Assembly (NCBI GenBank): GCA_910579035.1
Contig: CAJTSR010000015.1
Span: 1 to 64,000, forward strand
DNA length: 64,000 bases
From: an uncultured Muribaculaceae bacterium
Lineage (GTDB): Bacteria; Bacteroidota; Bacteroidia; Bacteroidales; Muribaculaceae
Reading direction: 5' to 3'
Below are positions 1 through 8,126 of this stretch, one piece after another. Each line of letters starts with the position of its first letter. Position 1 is the first letter of the stretch. The notes below the pieces were generated by a model, which did no database searches, was not told the origin of the DNA, and saw nothing but the letters and a program-made list of their open reading frames with translations. The position numbers and the translations under genes are program-made.

Positions 1-1
1 C

Positions 2-190
2 TCCGCATCTCAAAATAATTCAGAAAATAAATCATCGGTTGGCTCAGTTAGCGGCTTAGCCAAGGCTGAACAACCTCAAATTTTACCGAATCATTGTGAT
101 TACATAAACTCAAATAAATCACTATCTTTGCTCAGAAAGCTAAAACACACTCTCCAACTCCCGCCTCGCTGCCATGAAAAACGCCAATAA
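2..190 (+). other. open frame entering from the left edge, status unknown
   Basis: One plus-strand frame is open from base 2 to a TAA at 188-190 and would encode the last 62 residues of a protein starting outside the window. It is rich in Ser, Asn and Lys and ends in a basic stretch. I recognise no domain, and a frame of this length can be open by chance. It overlaps the start of the radical SAM remnant in another frame. It could be a real C-terminus or simply intergenic DNA. Confidence 0.2.
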
Positions 191-374
191 GGAATCAGGC
201 GCATTGATATCGGGCATTTCCCGGCACAGACTCGCCACCGATGGCGAGGGTGTCACCACGCTTGTCGGATTCCACGGCTGCCCTTTATGCTGCGGCTATT
301 GTCTGAATCCGCATACACAAAAAAACGGAAGCGACAGAGTGATGTTTTTTGGCCAAACGAAAAAAAATGCGTAA
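174..374 (+). pseudogene. truncated radical SAM activating-enzyme remnant
   Basis: The 66-residue frame begins like Bacteroidales radical SAM proteins of the pyruvate-formate-lyase-activase type: an ISGISRHRLATDGEG stretch followed by CPLCCGYC, which preserves the CX3CX2C cluster motif (Cys at spacing 1, 5, 8). After the Asn-Pro-His following the third Cys the similarity ends, and the frame stops about 20 residues later, whereas the intact family is several times longer. No continuation is visible in other frames downstream. The rpmE2 promoter (348-379) lies inside its 3' end, as expected if the DNA is no longer coding. Inferred to be a decayed gene; a real small Fe-S peptide is possible but less likely. 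Confidence 0.55.
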
Positions 375-379
375 ATTTG
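348..379 (+). promoter_or_regulatory. Bacteroidales-type promoter of rpmE2
   Basis: TTTG at 348-351, a 20 bp spacer, then TAAATTTG at 372-379, matching the phylum's -33/-7 consensus exactly. The TAA stop of the preceding gene remnant overlaps the -7 element. The leader to the rpmE2 start is about 70 nt. Confidence 0.75.
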
Positions 380-456
380 CAGGCCATTACGAAACGGCGC
401 CCTACCAGCGCCATTAGTAAACGACTGATTAATACGTATTAAAGAGAGAATCAACA

Positions 457-711
457 ATGAAAAAAGACATTCATCCCGCGAACTACCGCGAAGTGGTATT
501 CAAAGATATGTCGAACGAAGAAACTTTCATCACCCGTTCGACTGTTGCCACACGCGAAACTATCGAAATCGACGGTGTGACCTACCCCCTGGTAAAGCTT
601 GAAATCACAAGCTCCTCGCACCCCTTCTTCACCGGCAAACAGAAACTCGTTGACACCGCAGGTCGCGTCGACAAGTTCATGAGCCGCTACAGCGTTCGCA
701 ACAAGAAATAA
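457..711 (+). CDS. rpmE2: ribosomal protein L31 type B
   Basis: This 84-residue protein is a structural component of the large ribosomal subunit. It begins MKKDIHPANYREVVFKD, contains the SSHPFFTGKQKLVDTAGRVD signature, and ends in a basic tail. The length fits type B L31. No zinc-binding Cys residues are present, as expected for the zinc-independent form, which in many bacteria is used when zinc is scarce; here it may simply be the only L31. It has its own promoter upstream and a terminator hairpin directly downstream, so it appears to be monocistronic. Confidence 0.95.
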   Translation: MKKDIHPANYREVVFKDMSNEETFITRSTVATRETIEIDGVTYPLVKLEITSSSHPFFTGKQKLVDTAGRVDKFMSRYSVRNKK

Positions 712-768
712 ATCTGCAATTTGACCCCGCGGCCCCTGCGCAAGGTCCGGATTCAAACAAAAGCACTC

Positions 769-805
769 GAGGGTATGCACACAGATGTGGCGTACCCTCT
801 TTTTT
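769..805 (+). terminator. intrinsic terminator after rpmE2
   Basis: GAGGGTA at 769-775 pairs with TACCCTC at 793-799, with additional inner pairs around the loop, followed by a T run at 800-805. It separates rpmE2 from the exonuclease gene. Confidence 0.75.
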
Positions 806-821
806 ATCAAAACACACTCTT

Positions 822-1574
822 ATGAAATTTATATCATGGAACGTAAACGGCCTCAGAGCCATCGTCGGCAAAGGCTTCAACGACATATTTGCCAATTTTG
901 ACGCCGACTTTTTCTGCCTGCAAGAGATAAAGCTTCAGGAAGGACAGCTCGACATAAATTTTGAAGGCTACAAGGCTTATTATAACTACGCCGAGCGAAA
1001 AGGATACTCCGGGACAGCCATATTCACCCGCCACGAGCCGCTGCGCGTCACCAGAGGCATCGGAATGGAGCGCCACGATACCGAGGGGCGCGTGGTGACA
1101 CTCGAATACCCCGATTTCTACCTTGTAAACGTATACACCCCGAACTCGCAGAGCGAACTTGCCCGCCTCGACTACCGCATGGAATGGGAAGAGGAGTTCC
1201 TAAAATATATAAAATCGCTCGATGCTGTAAAACCCGTGATAATCTGCGGTGATATGAACGTGGCTCACCGCGAGATAGACCTTGCCAACCCCAAGAGCAA
1301 CCGTCGCAATCCGGGATTTACCGACGAAGAACGCGGCGCTATGTCGCGAATGCTCGAATCAGGCTTCGTCGACACTTTCCGCCATCTCAACCCCGAACTT
1401 GCAGGGGCGTACTCGTGGTGGAGCTACCGGGGAAGGGCTCGCGAAAAGAACGTGGGCTGGCGTATCGATTATTTCTTAGTTTCCGCCCGTTTGGCCGACA
1501 GCATAAACAATGCCGAAATACACCCCGACATATGCGGGTCGGATCACTGCCCCGTGAGCCTCGACCTCAATTAA
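822..1574 (+). CDS. xth: exodeoxyribonuclease III (AP endonuclease)
   Basis: The 250-residue protein is a full-length member of the exonuclease III/APE1 endonuclease-exonuclease-phosphatase family, which cleaves DNA at abasic sites and trims 3' ends in base-excision repair. Visible motifs: N-terminal FISWNVNGLRA (metal-binding Asn), CLQEIKLQ (Glu metal ligand), NVYTPNSQ, CGDMNVAH (catalytic Asp and Asn), RIDYFLVS, and a C-terminal GSDHCPVSLDL holding the catalytic Asp-His pair. The ATG follows the upstream terminator closely. Its 3' end overlaps the convergent lysozyme gene by 8 bp. Confidence 0.95.
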   Translation: MKFISWNVNGLRAIVGKGFNDIFANFDADFFCLQEIKLQEGQLDINFEGYKAYYNYAERKGYSGTAIFTRHEPLRVTRGIGMERHDTEGRVVTLEYPDFYLVNVYTPNSQSELARLDYRMEWEEEFLKYIKSLDAVKPVIICGDMNVAHREIDLANPKSNRRNPGFTDEERGAMSRMLESGFVDTFRHLNPELAGAYSWWSYRGRAREKNVGWRIDYFLVSARLADSINNAEIHPDICGSDHCPVSLDLN

Positions 1575-2541
1575 TACCCTTTTTCTTTATGTACCTTTTA
1601 AGGTCGGCATACGAACCCCGGAACAGGTCGATGTCGACCTTATGCCTTATGCCCGTGCATACGCCTTTGTCGGTAAGCTGCCAAATCTCCCAATGCCGGG
1701 CAGAAGGCTCGGCGCCATACCGCGCAATCCAAAAGTCGTAATCGTCGAAGCCCTTGCCGCGCAGATACTCTTTGTAGTAATTCTCGTAGGTATACACTAT
1801 CGGCTTCACACCGTAGTGCCGCTCAACCGCCTTAAGCCATTGAAGGGCCATACGGCACACTTTGCCGTGCTGGCGCTGCATGGTCCGCTTGCTGATTTCA
1901 AGGTCGAGCACAGGCGGAAAATCGCCTTTTTCAAGAGGAGTGTTCTCTATAAAAAACTTCACCTGCTCATCAACCGGCGAGTTGACGCTCAAAAAGTGAT
2001 AGGCGCCCCTAATTATGCCTGCCCGTTTGGCGCCTTCAAAATTACGCCGAAAATAAGGGTCTTTGATTGTGACGCCCTCGGTCGACTTTATAAGCGCGAA
2101 CAACACCGGCTGAATATACTCGGCGCCTTTCCCGGACGCGACTACCCTGCCGTCGGCACGCGCTTTAAGCGAAAGCCTTGTCCAGTCTATGTTTTTCTGA
2201 TATTTGGCGGCGTCTATGCCGTAACATCTCTTGCCTACCTTGAACCGGCGCCCTCTCGGCGCCTTTAGAACCCCGCGGCGCCATTGGCCGAAGTCCATTC
2301 TGCCGTCGGCATATTCTATCCTTCCAAGGCCCTCCTTATAGCCCATATTCCAATATCCGGCATAGACATCGCCGTTCGTATACCGGCATATGCCGAAACC
2401 GTGCTGCTTGCCGTCCGCCACGCCGCCGGTGTACACATACCGGCGTGTGCGCAACTCGCCCTGCTCCGGCTCAGATTTCCGGGCCGACGACAAAGCAAGG
2501 CATATCACAGCCAAAAACAAATATTTGCAAAACCTTGTCAT
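1567..2541 (-). CDS. secreted MORN-repeat GH25 lysozyme
   Basis: 324 residues. An N-terminal hydrophobic segment (about 5-20) looks like a signal peptide. Residues about 35-90 carry two to three MORN-like repeats (GFGICRYTNGDVYAGYW, then GLGRIEYADGRMDFGQW). The remainder is a glycoside hydrolase family 25 muramidase: GIDAAKYQ (Asp), LIKSTEG (Glu), PVLDLEIS (Asp and Glu) and a C-terminal KVDIDLFRG are the family's active-site strands. It is expected to cleave the MurNAc-GlcNAc bond of peptidoglycan in the periplasm or outside the cell. The MORN repeats may mediate membrane or wall association (inference). It is convergent with xth and tail-to-head with the GH9 gene upstream, about 86 bp away. 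Confidence 0.85.
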   Translation of the reverse strand: MTRFCKYLFLAVICLALSSARKSEPEQGELRTRRYVYTGGVADGKQHGFGICRYTNGDVYAGYWNMGYKEGLGRIEYADGRMDFGQWRRGVLKAPRGRRFKVGKRCYGIDAAKYQKNIDWTRLSLKARADGRVVASGKGAEYIQPVLFALIKSTEGVTIKDPYFRRNFEGAKRAGIIRGAYHFLSVNSPVDEQVKFFIENTPLEKGDFPPVLDLEISKRTMQRQHGKVCRMALQWLKAVERHYGVKPIVYTYENYYKEYLRGKGFDDYDFWIARYGAEPSARHWEIWQLTDKGVCTGIRHKVDIDLFRGSYADLKRYIKKKGIN

Positions 2542-2627
2542 AAAGCACTATGTATATATCATATCACGCAGAATAATCCCCCGCCATGCCACAGACACGA
2601 CGGGAGATTATATGAATAACGCAATTC

Positions 2628-4436
2628 CTATTTGGTTTTCTTTGCCGACGAACCGCAAAGGCGTCCGAGCATGTACGACAACGACGCCGTGCCGTCCATT
2701 GTAGGCTCATTGGTCGAGTAGTCGCTGTAATCGTCGTGATAAACAGCAACCGGGCCTTGCAGCGCCTCAAACTTATCAGGACGGCGCAGATGCACGCCCC
2801 ACAGCGAATTGAAAATTGCCGTGTATACGGGGCCGTCCACAAGGCCGCCCACGAGCCAGTCGCGTCCGGGACGACGTGCAATCACTCTGTCGGTCATCGC
2901 CGAGTGGGGGTCTTCGGGCGACGATGCCACCATACCTTCGGGAAGTATTATCATAGTCTGTCCCCACGGATTCACACCGAAGAGCCAGTCGCGGGCCGCA
3001 GCCTCTGTTTCCACAAAATCGGTATTTCCTGTCATTTCACGGTACAGCATAGCCTGAGTGGCAAGCGCCGTGGTAAGGTTATTAGAACACCATATGAACG
3101 GCACTCCGAAGCGGAACGCGTTTTTAGTCCCGCGCGCTGCCACTGCTTCGAGTCCCTCGCGATAGTAGGAGGCAAACACGCCCGTTGTATCGGTCTGTGC
3201 AGCCTCGAAGTGTCCCAGATTGATAAACGGATACCACTGATAGTGACGAGCAGTGTCAGCACCCATCCATGGGGTTATCCTTTCGGCAGAGCCGTAAGCA
3301 CGGGCATTGGCAGCAAGCGACTCGTCAGGGCTAAGGCGTCCGAGCGACGCGGCGGCAAGCTCCATATCGTCAACCCAGTTGTCCTCTTCGTAGAAATACG
3401 GCGACACGCACGGGGCTGTCTGCGCGGCTCCCGGGTGCGCGAGCGCGTACTCGTATGCCTGTCGCGCACGGCGTCCAAGCTCCTCGGCAAATTTTGCGTC
3501 GGTTTCGGCATAAAGCTGCGCGCCAAGGGCGAAAGCCGACGCGAACTTTGCCACCGACGAGGCTTCGCCGTTGCTGCGGTTCTTATATTTCTCCAGACCG
3601 TAAGGCTTGCCGCTTACCGGATATATAGGCCGGTCCTTGCCGCCGCCACGGCCGTAATCGCTGTTATCGGCCTGAGGCACGCCCACAAACCGATGGTCGC
3701 GGTCGTCGGCAATCTGGTTGAAATACAGTCCGGGGCGAGGATTCATACGCATCATCCACTCAAGCCCCCAACGAGCCTCGTCGAGGATATCGGCCACACC
3801 GTTGGCTCCCGGCCGGCCGGCGGCATCATACTCATCGGCCCACACGCCGGGGTTCTCCCTGTAGGCAAAGAGGAGCTGATACACGGTATTTGCCGAAGTA
3901 GGCAGGTACTGGAGATAATCGGAAGCGTCGTGCCAGCCGCCGCGCACATCGAAATGCTCGCCGTCGAGGCTGTCGTGTAGCACCACAAAGCCGTCATGCT
4001 GGTGGCATTCCGCATCATGTACAGGATTATAGCCGCATCGCTGCTGGCGCAGATAATTCAGCGGAAGCTCGTTGAGCTTGTGGCGGCTGTATGCGTCGCT
4101 GCCTATATACAGGCGCGCCACATCAAGCACCGCGCCGGTAGCCTTATCCTTTACCGCAAGGCTGTAATCACCGGGAGCCGCCACAGACGAAAAATATATA
4201 CGGGCAGAAGCCTCTGCAGGCGCCCAGGGGGCGCAGACAACCACGCTGTCGAGGTTCACTCGGCCCGATTCAGCCGACTGCAACTCGAACGACAGACGGT
4301 CGACAGGCTCAGCCCCCATATATACGGCAGCTTTGAAATCATCAGGGAGATACCCTACCTGATTAACTCGTAGTGTAGACTGGGCTGAAACCGACAATGC
4401 GGACGCAGCAGCAAGTAGAACAAGACTTCTTTTCAT
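2628..4436 (-). CDS. secreted glycoside hydrolase family 9 enzyme
   Basis: 602 residues. A signal peptide ends near SVSAQ (about residue 19). An N-terminal Ig-like domain of the CelD_N type (RVNQVGYLPDDFKAAVY and following, about 22-115) precedes a GH9 (alpha/alpha)6 domain. Catalytic features: RGGWHDASDY carries the Asp pair of the usual DAGDY motif, and the C-terminal NEPTMDGTASLSYMLG matches the NE-containing motif with the acid Glu. GH9 members are mostly endo- or exo-acting beta-1,4-glucanases; the actual substrate (cellulose, mixed-linkage glucan, xyloglucan fragments) cannot be told. There is no SusC/SusD pair beside it, so it is not in an obvious polysaccharide utilisation locus. A weak TAACTTCG at 4457-4464 may be its -7 element. 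Confidence 0.88.
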   Translation of the reverse strand: MKRSLVLLAAASALSVSAQSTLRVNQVGYLPDDFKAAVYMGAEPVDRLSFELQSAESGRVNLDSVVVCAPWAPAEASARIYFSSVAAPGDYSLAVKDKATGAVLDVARLYIGSDAYSRHKLNELPLNYLRQQRCGYNPVHDAECHQHDGFVVLHDSLDGEHFDVRGGWHDASDYLQYLPTSANTVYQLLFAYRENPGVWADEYDAAGRPGANGVADILDEARWGLEWMMRMNPRPGLYFNQIADDRDHRFVGVPQADNSDYGRGGGKDRPIYPVSGKPYGLEKYKNRSNGEASSVAKFASAFALGAQLYAETDAKFAEELGRRARQAYEYALAHPGAAQTAPCVSPYFYEEDNWVDDMELAAASLGRLSPDESLAANARAYGSAERITPWMGADTARHYQWYPFINLGHFEAAQTDTTGVFASYYREGLEAVAARGTKNAFRFGVPFIWCSNNLTTALATQAMLYREMTGNTDFVETEAAARDWLFGVNPWGQTMIILPEGMVASSPEDPHSAMTDRVIARRPGRDWLVGGLVDGPVYTAIFNSLWGVHLRRPDKFEALQGPVAVYHDDYSDYSTNEPTMDGTASLSYMLGRLCGSSAKKTK

Positions 4437-4507
4437 AATATATTGGCATTATGCGCGAAGTTACGAAAATTTTGTCGAGAAAACTACCAAAGGCCACAGA
4501 TATACAT

Positions 4508-4542
4508 AAAAAAGTTCCGGCAGTCATATCTGACTGCCGGAA
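4508..4542 (-). terminator. terminator of tRNA-Pro(GGG)
   Basis: Perfect 12 bp stem, TTCCGGCAGTCA at 4515-4526 against 4531-4542, with a 4 nt loop, followed on the minus strand by a T run (A run at 4508-4513). It lies just downstream of the tRNA gene. Confidence 0.8.
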
Positions 4543-4565
4543 GCAAGTGTGCTTTTCAATTTTAG

Positions 4566-4639
4566 TCGGGGTGACTAGACTCGAACTAGCGACCTCACGC
4601 CCCCCAGACGCGTACTCTAACCAACTGAGCTACACCCCG
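4566..4639 (-). tRNA. tRNA-Pro (anticodon GGG)
   Basis: A 74 nt cloverleaf can be drawn: acceptor CGGGGTG with CACCCCG, D stem GCTC/GAGT, anticodon stem CGCGT/GCGTG with loop CTGGGGG, T arm GCTAG-TTCGAGT-CTAGT, discriminator A, CCA not encoded. The C1-G72 pair is typical of bacterial tRNA-Pro. It reads CCC and CCU codons. It has its own promoter and terminator. Confidence 0.93.
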
Positions 4640-4659
4640 CGTTGTTTTGAAAAGCGATG

Positions 4660-4691
4660 CAAAGGTATGCACTTTCTGAATACCGTGCAAA
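4660..4691 (-). promoter_or_regulatory. promoter of tRNA-Pro(GGG)
   Basis: On the minus strand TTTG (4688-4691) is separated by 20 bp from TACCTTTG (4660-4667), about 20 bp before the mature tRNA 5' end. Confidence 0.75.
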
Positions 4692-4953
4692 TTTTTTAGG
4701 ACATTTTTTCAAGAAAAAATCACATTTTTTCACAACAAACTAAATTTCAACTAAATAAATTCGTATAAAAATCACATCTCTCCTGTGTACAAAAATTCAT
4801 CAAAAGCCCTATTTGTTAATTTTGTTAACTTTGTGAAACATATGTTAACCAAGCACTCATATTCCCAACCCCATAATTATGCAAAAATGCGGCATAATTC
4901 TATAGGAAAAATAGCTCAAGCCCGACATACCTTTGCATAAAAATAGTTCACAT
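4692..4953 (+). promoter_or_regulatory. AT-rich control region upstream of the metal permease
   Basis: No gene is seen in this AT-rich stretch. Three candidate -7 elements point at the permease: TAATTTTG (4817-4824), TAACTTTG (4826-4833) and TACCTTTG (4928-4935); none has a clean TTTG at the right spacing. Two GTTAAC palindromes (4824-4829 and 4844-4849) lie 20 bp apart, with a related GTTAAT at 4815-4820, overlapping the first two elements. These could be operator half-sites for a metal-responsive regulator (inference). The last -7 candidate sits only about 18 bp before the start codon. Confidence 0.45.
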
Positions 4954-6195
4954 ATGGAATTTGCATATTCACTACTCACAATAATCAATGAGATGTCACC
5001 CTATATATTATTAGGGTTTCTCATCGCAGGATTTCTCCACGTGTTCGTAAAACCGTCCACAATGAGCCGCCATCTTTCCGGCTCCGGCATAAAGCCTGTG
5101 GTAAAAGCTGCGTTGTTCGGCATTCCGCTGCCGCTATGCTCGTGCGGCGTGCTACCCACAGCCGTATCTCTAAGACGCCAAGGAGCCTCAAAGGCCGCAT
5201 CAACCTCCTTTTTGATAGCCACGCCACAAACCGGAGTCGACTCTATAGCAGCCACCTACTCGCTTTTGGGACTACCCTTCGCTCTTATACGGCCAGTGGC
5301 CGCTCTCGTCGGAGCCGTGGCAGGCGGTATGGCCGTAGGGCGCTTCGACAAAGACACAGAAACAGAAACCAACAGCCCCACTCCTGCATGCAACAGCTCG
5401 GACAATGACAAAAAGCCCTTATCGAGCCGCATAGGCGAAGCCGTGCGCTACGGGCTGGTCGACATGGTTGCCAGCGTAGGCAAATGGCTCGTTATCGGCC
5501 TCGTTGTGGCAGCTTTGATAACGGTGTTCGTGCCCGACAGTCTTTTCCTCAGCCTGAGCGAGCACCCACTGCTCGCAATGCTTGCCGTTGTAGCCGTGGC
5601 AGTGCCTATGTATGTGTGCGCCACAGGCTCGATACCCATCGCTATGTCGCTGATGCTTAAAGGGCTTTCTCCCGGCATTGCCTTTGTGCTCCTTATGGCA
5701 GGCCCGGCAGCAAATTTCGCTTCAATCATGATTCTCAACCGCTCTCACGGCAAGCGTGCCACCGCCATCTACGTAGGCTCTGTAATTGCCACAGCAATCG
5801 CTTTCGGCCTGCTCATAGACCTCGTGCTGCCGGCTAAATGGTTCGCCCTACCCTCCGGGGGCATCGCCGGAGAATCCTGCCACCACTCTTTCGGGATATT
5901 CGACACAGCATGCAGCATACTTTTGGCAGCCCTTTTGGCATACGCCGCTTTACGCGGACACACGCACAAGCATAAATCAGAAACCCAAAACACAGATATG
6001 ACAAGAACATACAAAATCGACGGCATGGCCTGCCAGCACTGCAAGGCCAATGTAGAAAAAAGCCTGCGCGCACTCGAAGGCGTGGAAAGCGTGGAAATAG
6101 ACCTCTCGGCAGGCACAGCCACGGTTACGGGCACAGCAAGCCCCGAAAAAGTGGCAGAAGCCATAAACCTCGCAGGCTTCGAGTGCCCTCTCTAA
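4954..6195 (+). CDS. heavy-metal permease fused to an HMA domain
   Basis: 413 residues from ATG 4954; an upstream in-frame TTG at 4933 lies inside a -7-like element and is rejected. Residues about 1-325 form a polytopic ArsP_1-type permease with the family hallmark PLCSCGVLPTAVSLRRQG and a second Cys motif CATGSIPIAMSL; this resembles the SO_0444-type Cu/Zn efflux transporters of Gram-negative bacteria. A His/Lys-rich linker (HTHKHKSE) follows, then a C-terminal 65-residue heavy-metal-associated domain with GMACQHC (MXCXXC). Predicted role: export of a soft metal such as copper or zinc across the inner membrane, with the HMA domain loading or sensing the metal. An in-frame ATG at 5998 falls exactly at the start of the HMA domain (see findings). 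Confidence 0.85.
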   Translation: MEFAYSLLTIINEMSPYILLGFLIAGFLHVFVKPSTMSRHLSGSGIKPVVKAALFGIPLPLCSCGVLPTAVSLRRQGASKAASTSFLIATPQTGVDSIAATYSLLGLPFALIRPVAALVGAVAGGMAVGRFDKDTETETNSPTPACNSSDNDKKPLSSRIGEAVRYGLVDMVASVGKWLVIGLVVAALITVFVPDSLFLSLSEHPLLAMLAVVAVAVPMYVCATGSIPIAMSLMLKGLSPGIAFVLLMAGPAANFASIMILNRSHGKRATAIYVGSVIATAIAFGLLIDLVLPAKWFALPSGGIAGESCHHSFGIFDTACSILLAALLAYAALRGHTHKHKSETQNTDMTRTYKIDGMACQHCKANVEKSLRALEGVESVEIDLSAGTATVTGTASPEKVAEAINLAGFECPL

Positions 6196-6240
6196 AAACA
6201 GATTGCGGGCAGCGCACAGCTGCCCGCAATCTGTTTTTTT
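6194..6240 (+). terminator. strong bidirectional terminator between permease and purF
   Basis: A stem of about 15 GC-rich pairs (6199-6213 against 6219-6233) with loop GCACA, flanked by an A run (6194-6198) and a T run (6234-6240). It can act in both directions between these convergent genes. Confidence 0.9.
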
Positions 6241-6251
6241 ATCAATACCTT

Positions 6252-8126
6252 TTATCGATTGTTACGGTAGTATTCCACAAATGCGGCGTTAACCATTTTC
6301 ACACCGCCGGGCGTGGGATAGTCGCCGGAAAAATACCAATCGCCTGGACAAGCCGGAACTGCGTCGTGCAATCCGTCGAGGCTCTGAAACAGAATGTCGA
6401 CTTCGGCGCCAAGTCCGGGCGGAGTAAGCATATCGGCCATCGAACGGGCAACTTCCTCGTCGCTGAAAGGCTTGTACAGCTCCTTGACAGCATTCACCTG
6501 CTCCGTGGCTGGGAGCTCGAGATTGCGCATAGCCTCCTCATAAACACGGTCGATAAGCCCTGTCGAGCCTGATGCTTCTATTAGCCGTATAACAGCACGG
6601 AAAGCAGCCAACTCCTCCATATGCGGCATATCGATGCCGTAATAATCAGGATAACGCACCTGCGGCGACGACGACACAACTATTATACGGCGCGGCTCAA
6701 GACGGTCGAGTATTCTGAGAATCGACTGGCGCAAGGTAGTGCCACGCACAATGCTGTCGTCGATAACCACCAAAGTGTCCCTGCCGCTGCGTATGCAGCC
6801 GTATGTAACATCGTACACGTGGGTGGCCAAGTCGTTTCTCGAAGTGCCTTCGGCTATAAACGTGCGCAGCTTGATGTCCTTTATGGCAATCTTCTCGACA
6901 CGCACCTTGCGCTTGAGAATCGTGCCGAGCACATCGTCCGAAAGCGCGCCTTCCGCCGACAGACGGCTTATCTCCTCTTTGCGTCCTTTGTCGAGAAGCT
7001 TGTTCAGCTCCTCCACCATTCCGAGAAAGGCGACCTCGGCAGTGTTGGGTATGAAGGAGAACACCGTCGACTCGAAGCTTCCGTCAACCATACGCATCAG
7101 CTCCGACGCAATATTAGCGCCAAGCTTCTTGCGCTCACGATATATATCGGCATCGCTGCCCCGCGAAAAATAAATGCGCTCGAAAGAACACCTCTTATTC
7201 TCCCGCTGCGGCAGTATCCGGCGGATTGTATAATCGCCTTTTTTATCGATAAGCATAGCCGAACCCGGCTCCAGCTCGTGCACGTCGGCTCTCGCCACAT
7301 TAAACACGGTCTGTATCACCGGGCGTTCCGAGGCCACGACCACGATTTCGTCGTCGGCATAATAGAACGCCGGGCGTATGCCGCAGGGATCTCTCAGCAC
7401 AAACGACGAGCCGGACCCTGTGGTACCGCAAATGGCATAGCCTCCGTCCCATATATCGGCCGAAGCCTCGAGGACACGCCCCATATCAAGCTCGTCCTCT
7501 ATCTTGGACGCAAGCGCGGGGTCACGCATAATATCGCGGTACTGCCTGTAAAGGCGGTGGTTCTCCTTGTCGAGAGCGTTGCCCACCTGCTCCAAAAGAA
7601 GCACGGTATCGCTGTATATGCGCGGATGCTGGCCCGTTTCGACAATCTTCGCAAAAATATCGTCGACATTTGTCATATTGAAATTACCGCACAGCATCAA
7701 GGCACGCGAACGCCAGTTGTTGCGGCGCAGGAAGGGATGTGTGTATTCCATTCCGCTGCGTCCGGTGGTGCTATACCGCAGATGGCCCATATACACATCG
7801 CCGACAAAAGGCACTGTAGCCGCCACTTCTTCAGCCGGCATGGCTGAAAAATCAGCAGGCAGCCTGCGCCCCACGGCTGAAAAAATATCATCTATGGCGC
7901 CGGCACCCAAAGCCCGCTCGCGAAACACATATTCGCTGCCCGGTACTGACGACAACTTCACAACGCCTATGCCGGCAGCCTCCTGCCCTCGATTATGCTG
8001 CTTCTCCATAAGGAGATAGAGCCGGTCAAGGGCATAGGTGCAACTGCCGTACTTCTCTTTGAAATAGGCAAGCGGCTTGCGCAGGCGTATGAGCGCTATG
8101 CCGCATTCGTGTTTGAGCGCTTCCAT
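6252..8126 (-). CDS. purF: amidophosphoribosyltransferase, long Bacteroidales form
   Basis: 624 residues. The N-terminal half is a class II glutamine amidotransferase (Ntn hydrolase) with the nucleophile at Cys8 after a seven-residue propeptide, and EKQHNRGQEAAG and MGHLRYSTTG motifs. The C-terminal half is a type I phosphoribosyltransferase with the PRPP loop VVIDDSIVRGTTLRQS. It would transfer glutamine amide nitrogen to PRPP, the first step of purine synthesis. At over 600 residues it is longer than the roughly 500-residue enterobacterial enzyme, as in other Bacteroidales copies (from memory). Such paralogues may differ in substrate, so the exact role is slightly uncertain. Its ATG directly follows the TAG of glnN. 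Confidence 0.85.
   Translation of the reverse strand: MEALKHECGIALIRLRKPLAYFKEKYGSCTYALDRLYLLMEKQHNRGQEAAGIGVVKLSSVPGSEYVFRERALGAGAIDDIFSAVGRRLPADFSAMPAEEVAATVPFVGDVYMGHLRYSTTGRSGMEYTHPFLRRNNWRSRALMLCGNFNMTNVDDIFAKIVETGQHPRIYSDTVLLLEQVGNALDKENHRLYRQYRDIMRDPALASKIEDELDMGRVLEASADIWDGGYAICGTTGSGSSFVLRDPCGIRPAFYYADDEIVVVASERPVIQTVFNVARADVHELEPGSAMLIDKKGDYTIRRILPQRENKRCSFERIYFSRGSDADIYRERKKLGANIASELMRMVDGSFESTVFSFIPNTAEVAFLGMVEELNKLLDKGRKEEISRLSAEGALSDDVLGTILKRKVRVEKIAIKDIKLRTFIAEGTSRNDLATHVYDVTYGCIRSGRDTLVVIDDSIVRGTTLRQSILRILDRLEPRRIIVVSSSPQVRYPDYYGIDMPHMEELAAFRAVIRLIEASGSTGLIDRVYEEAMRNLELPATEQVNAVKELYKPFSDEEVARSMADMLTPPGLGAEVDILFQSLDGLHDAVPACPGDWYFSGDYPTPGGVKMVNAAFVEYYRNNR

Noticed and set aside
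4933..4953. Upstream TTG start for the metal permease
   Set aside because: It lies within a TACCTTTG promoter-like element and adds residues with no family match; ATG 4954 gives the usual N-terminus.
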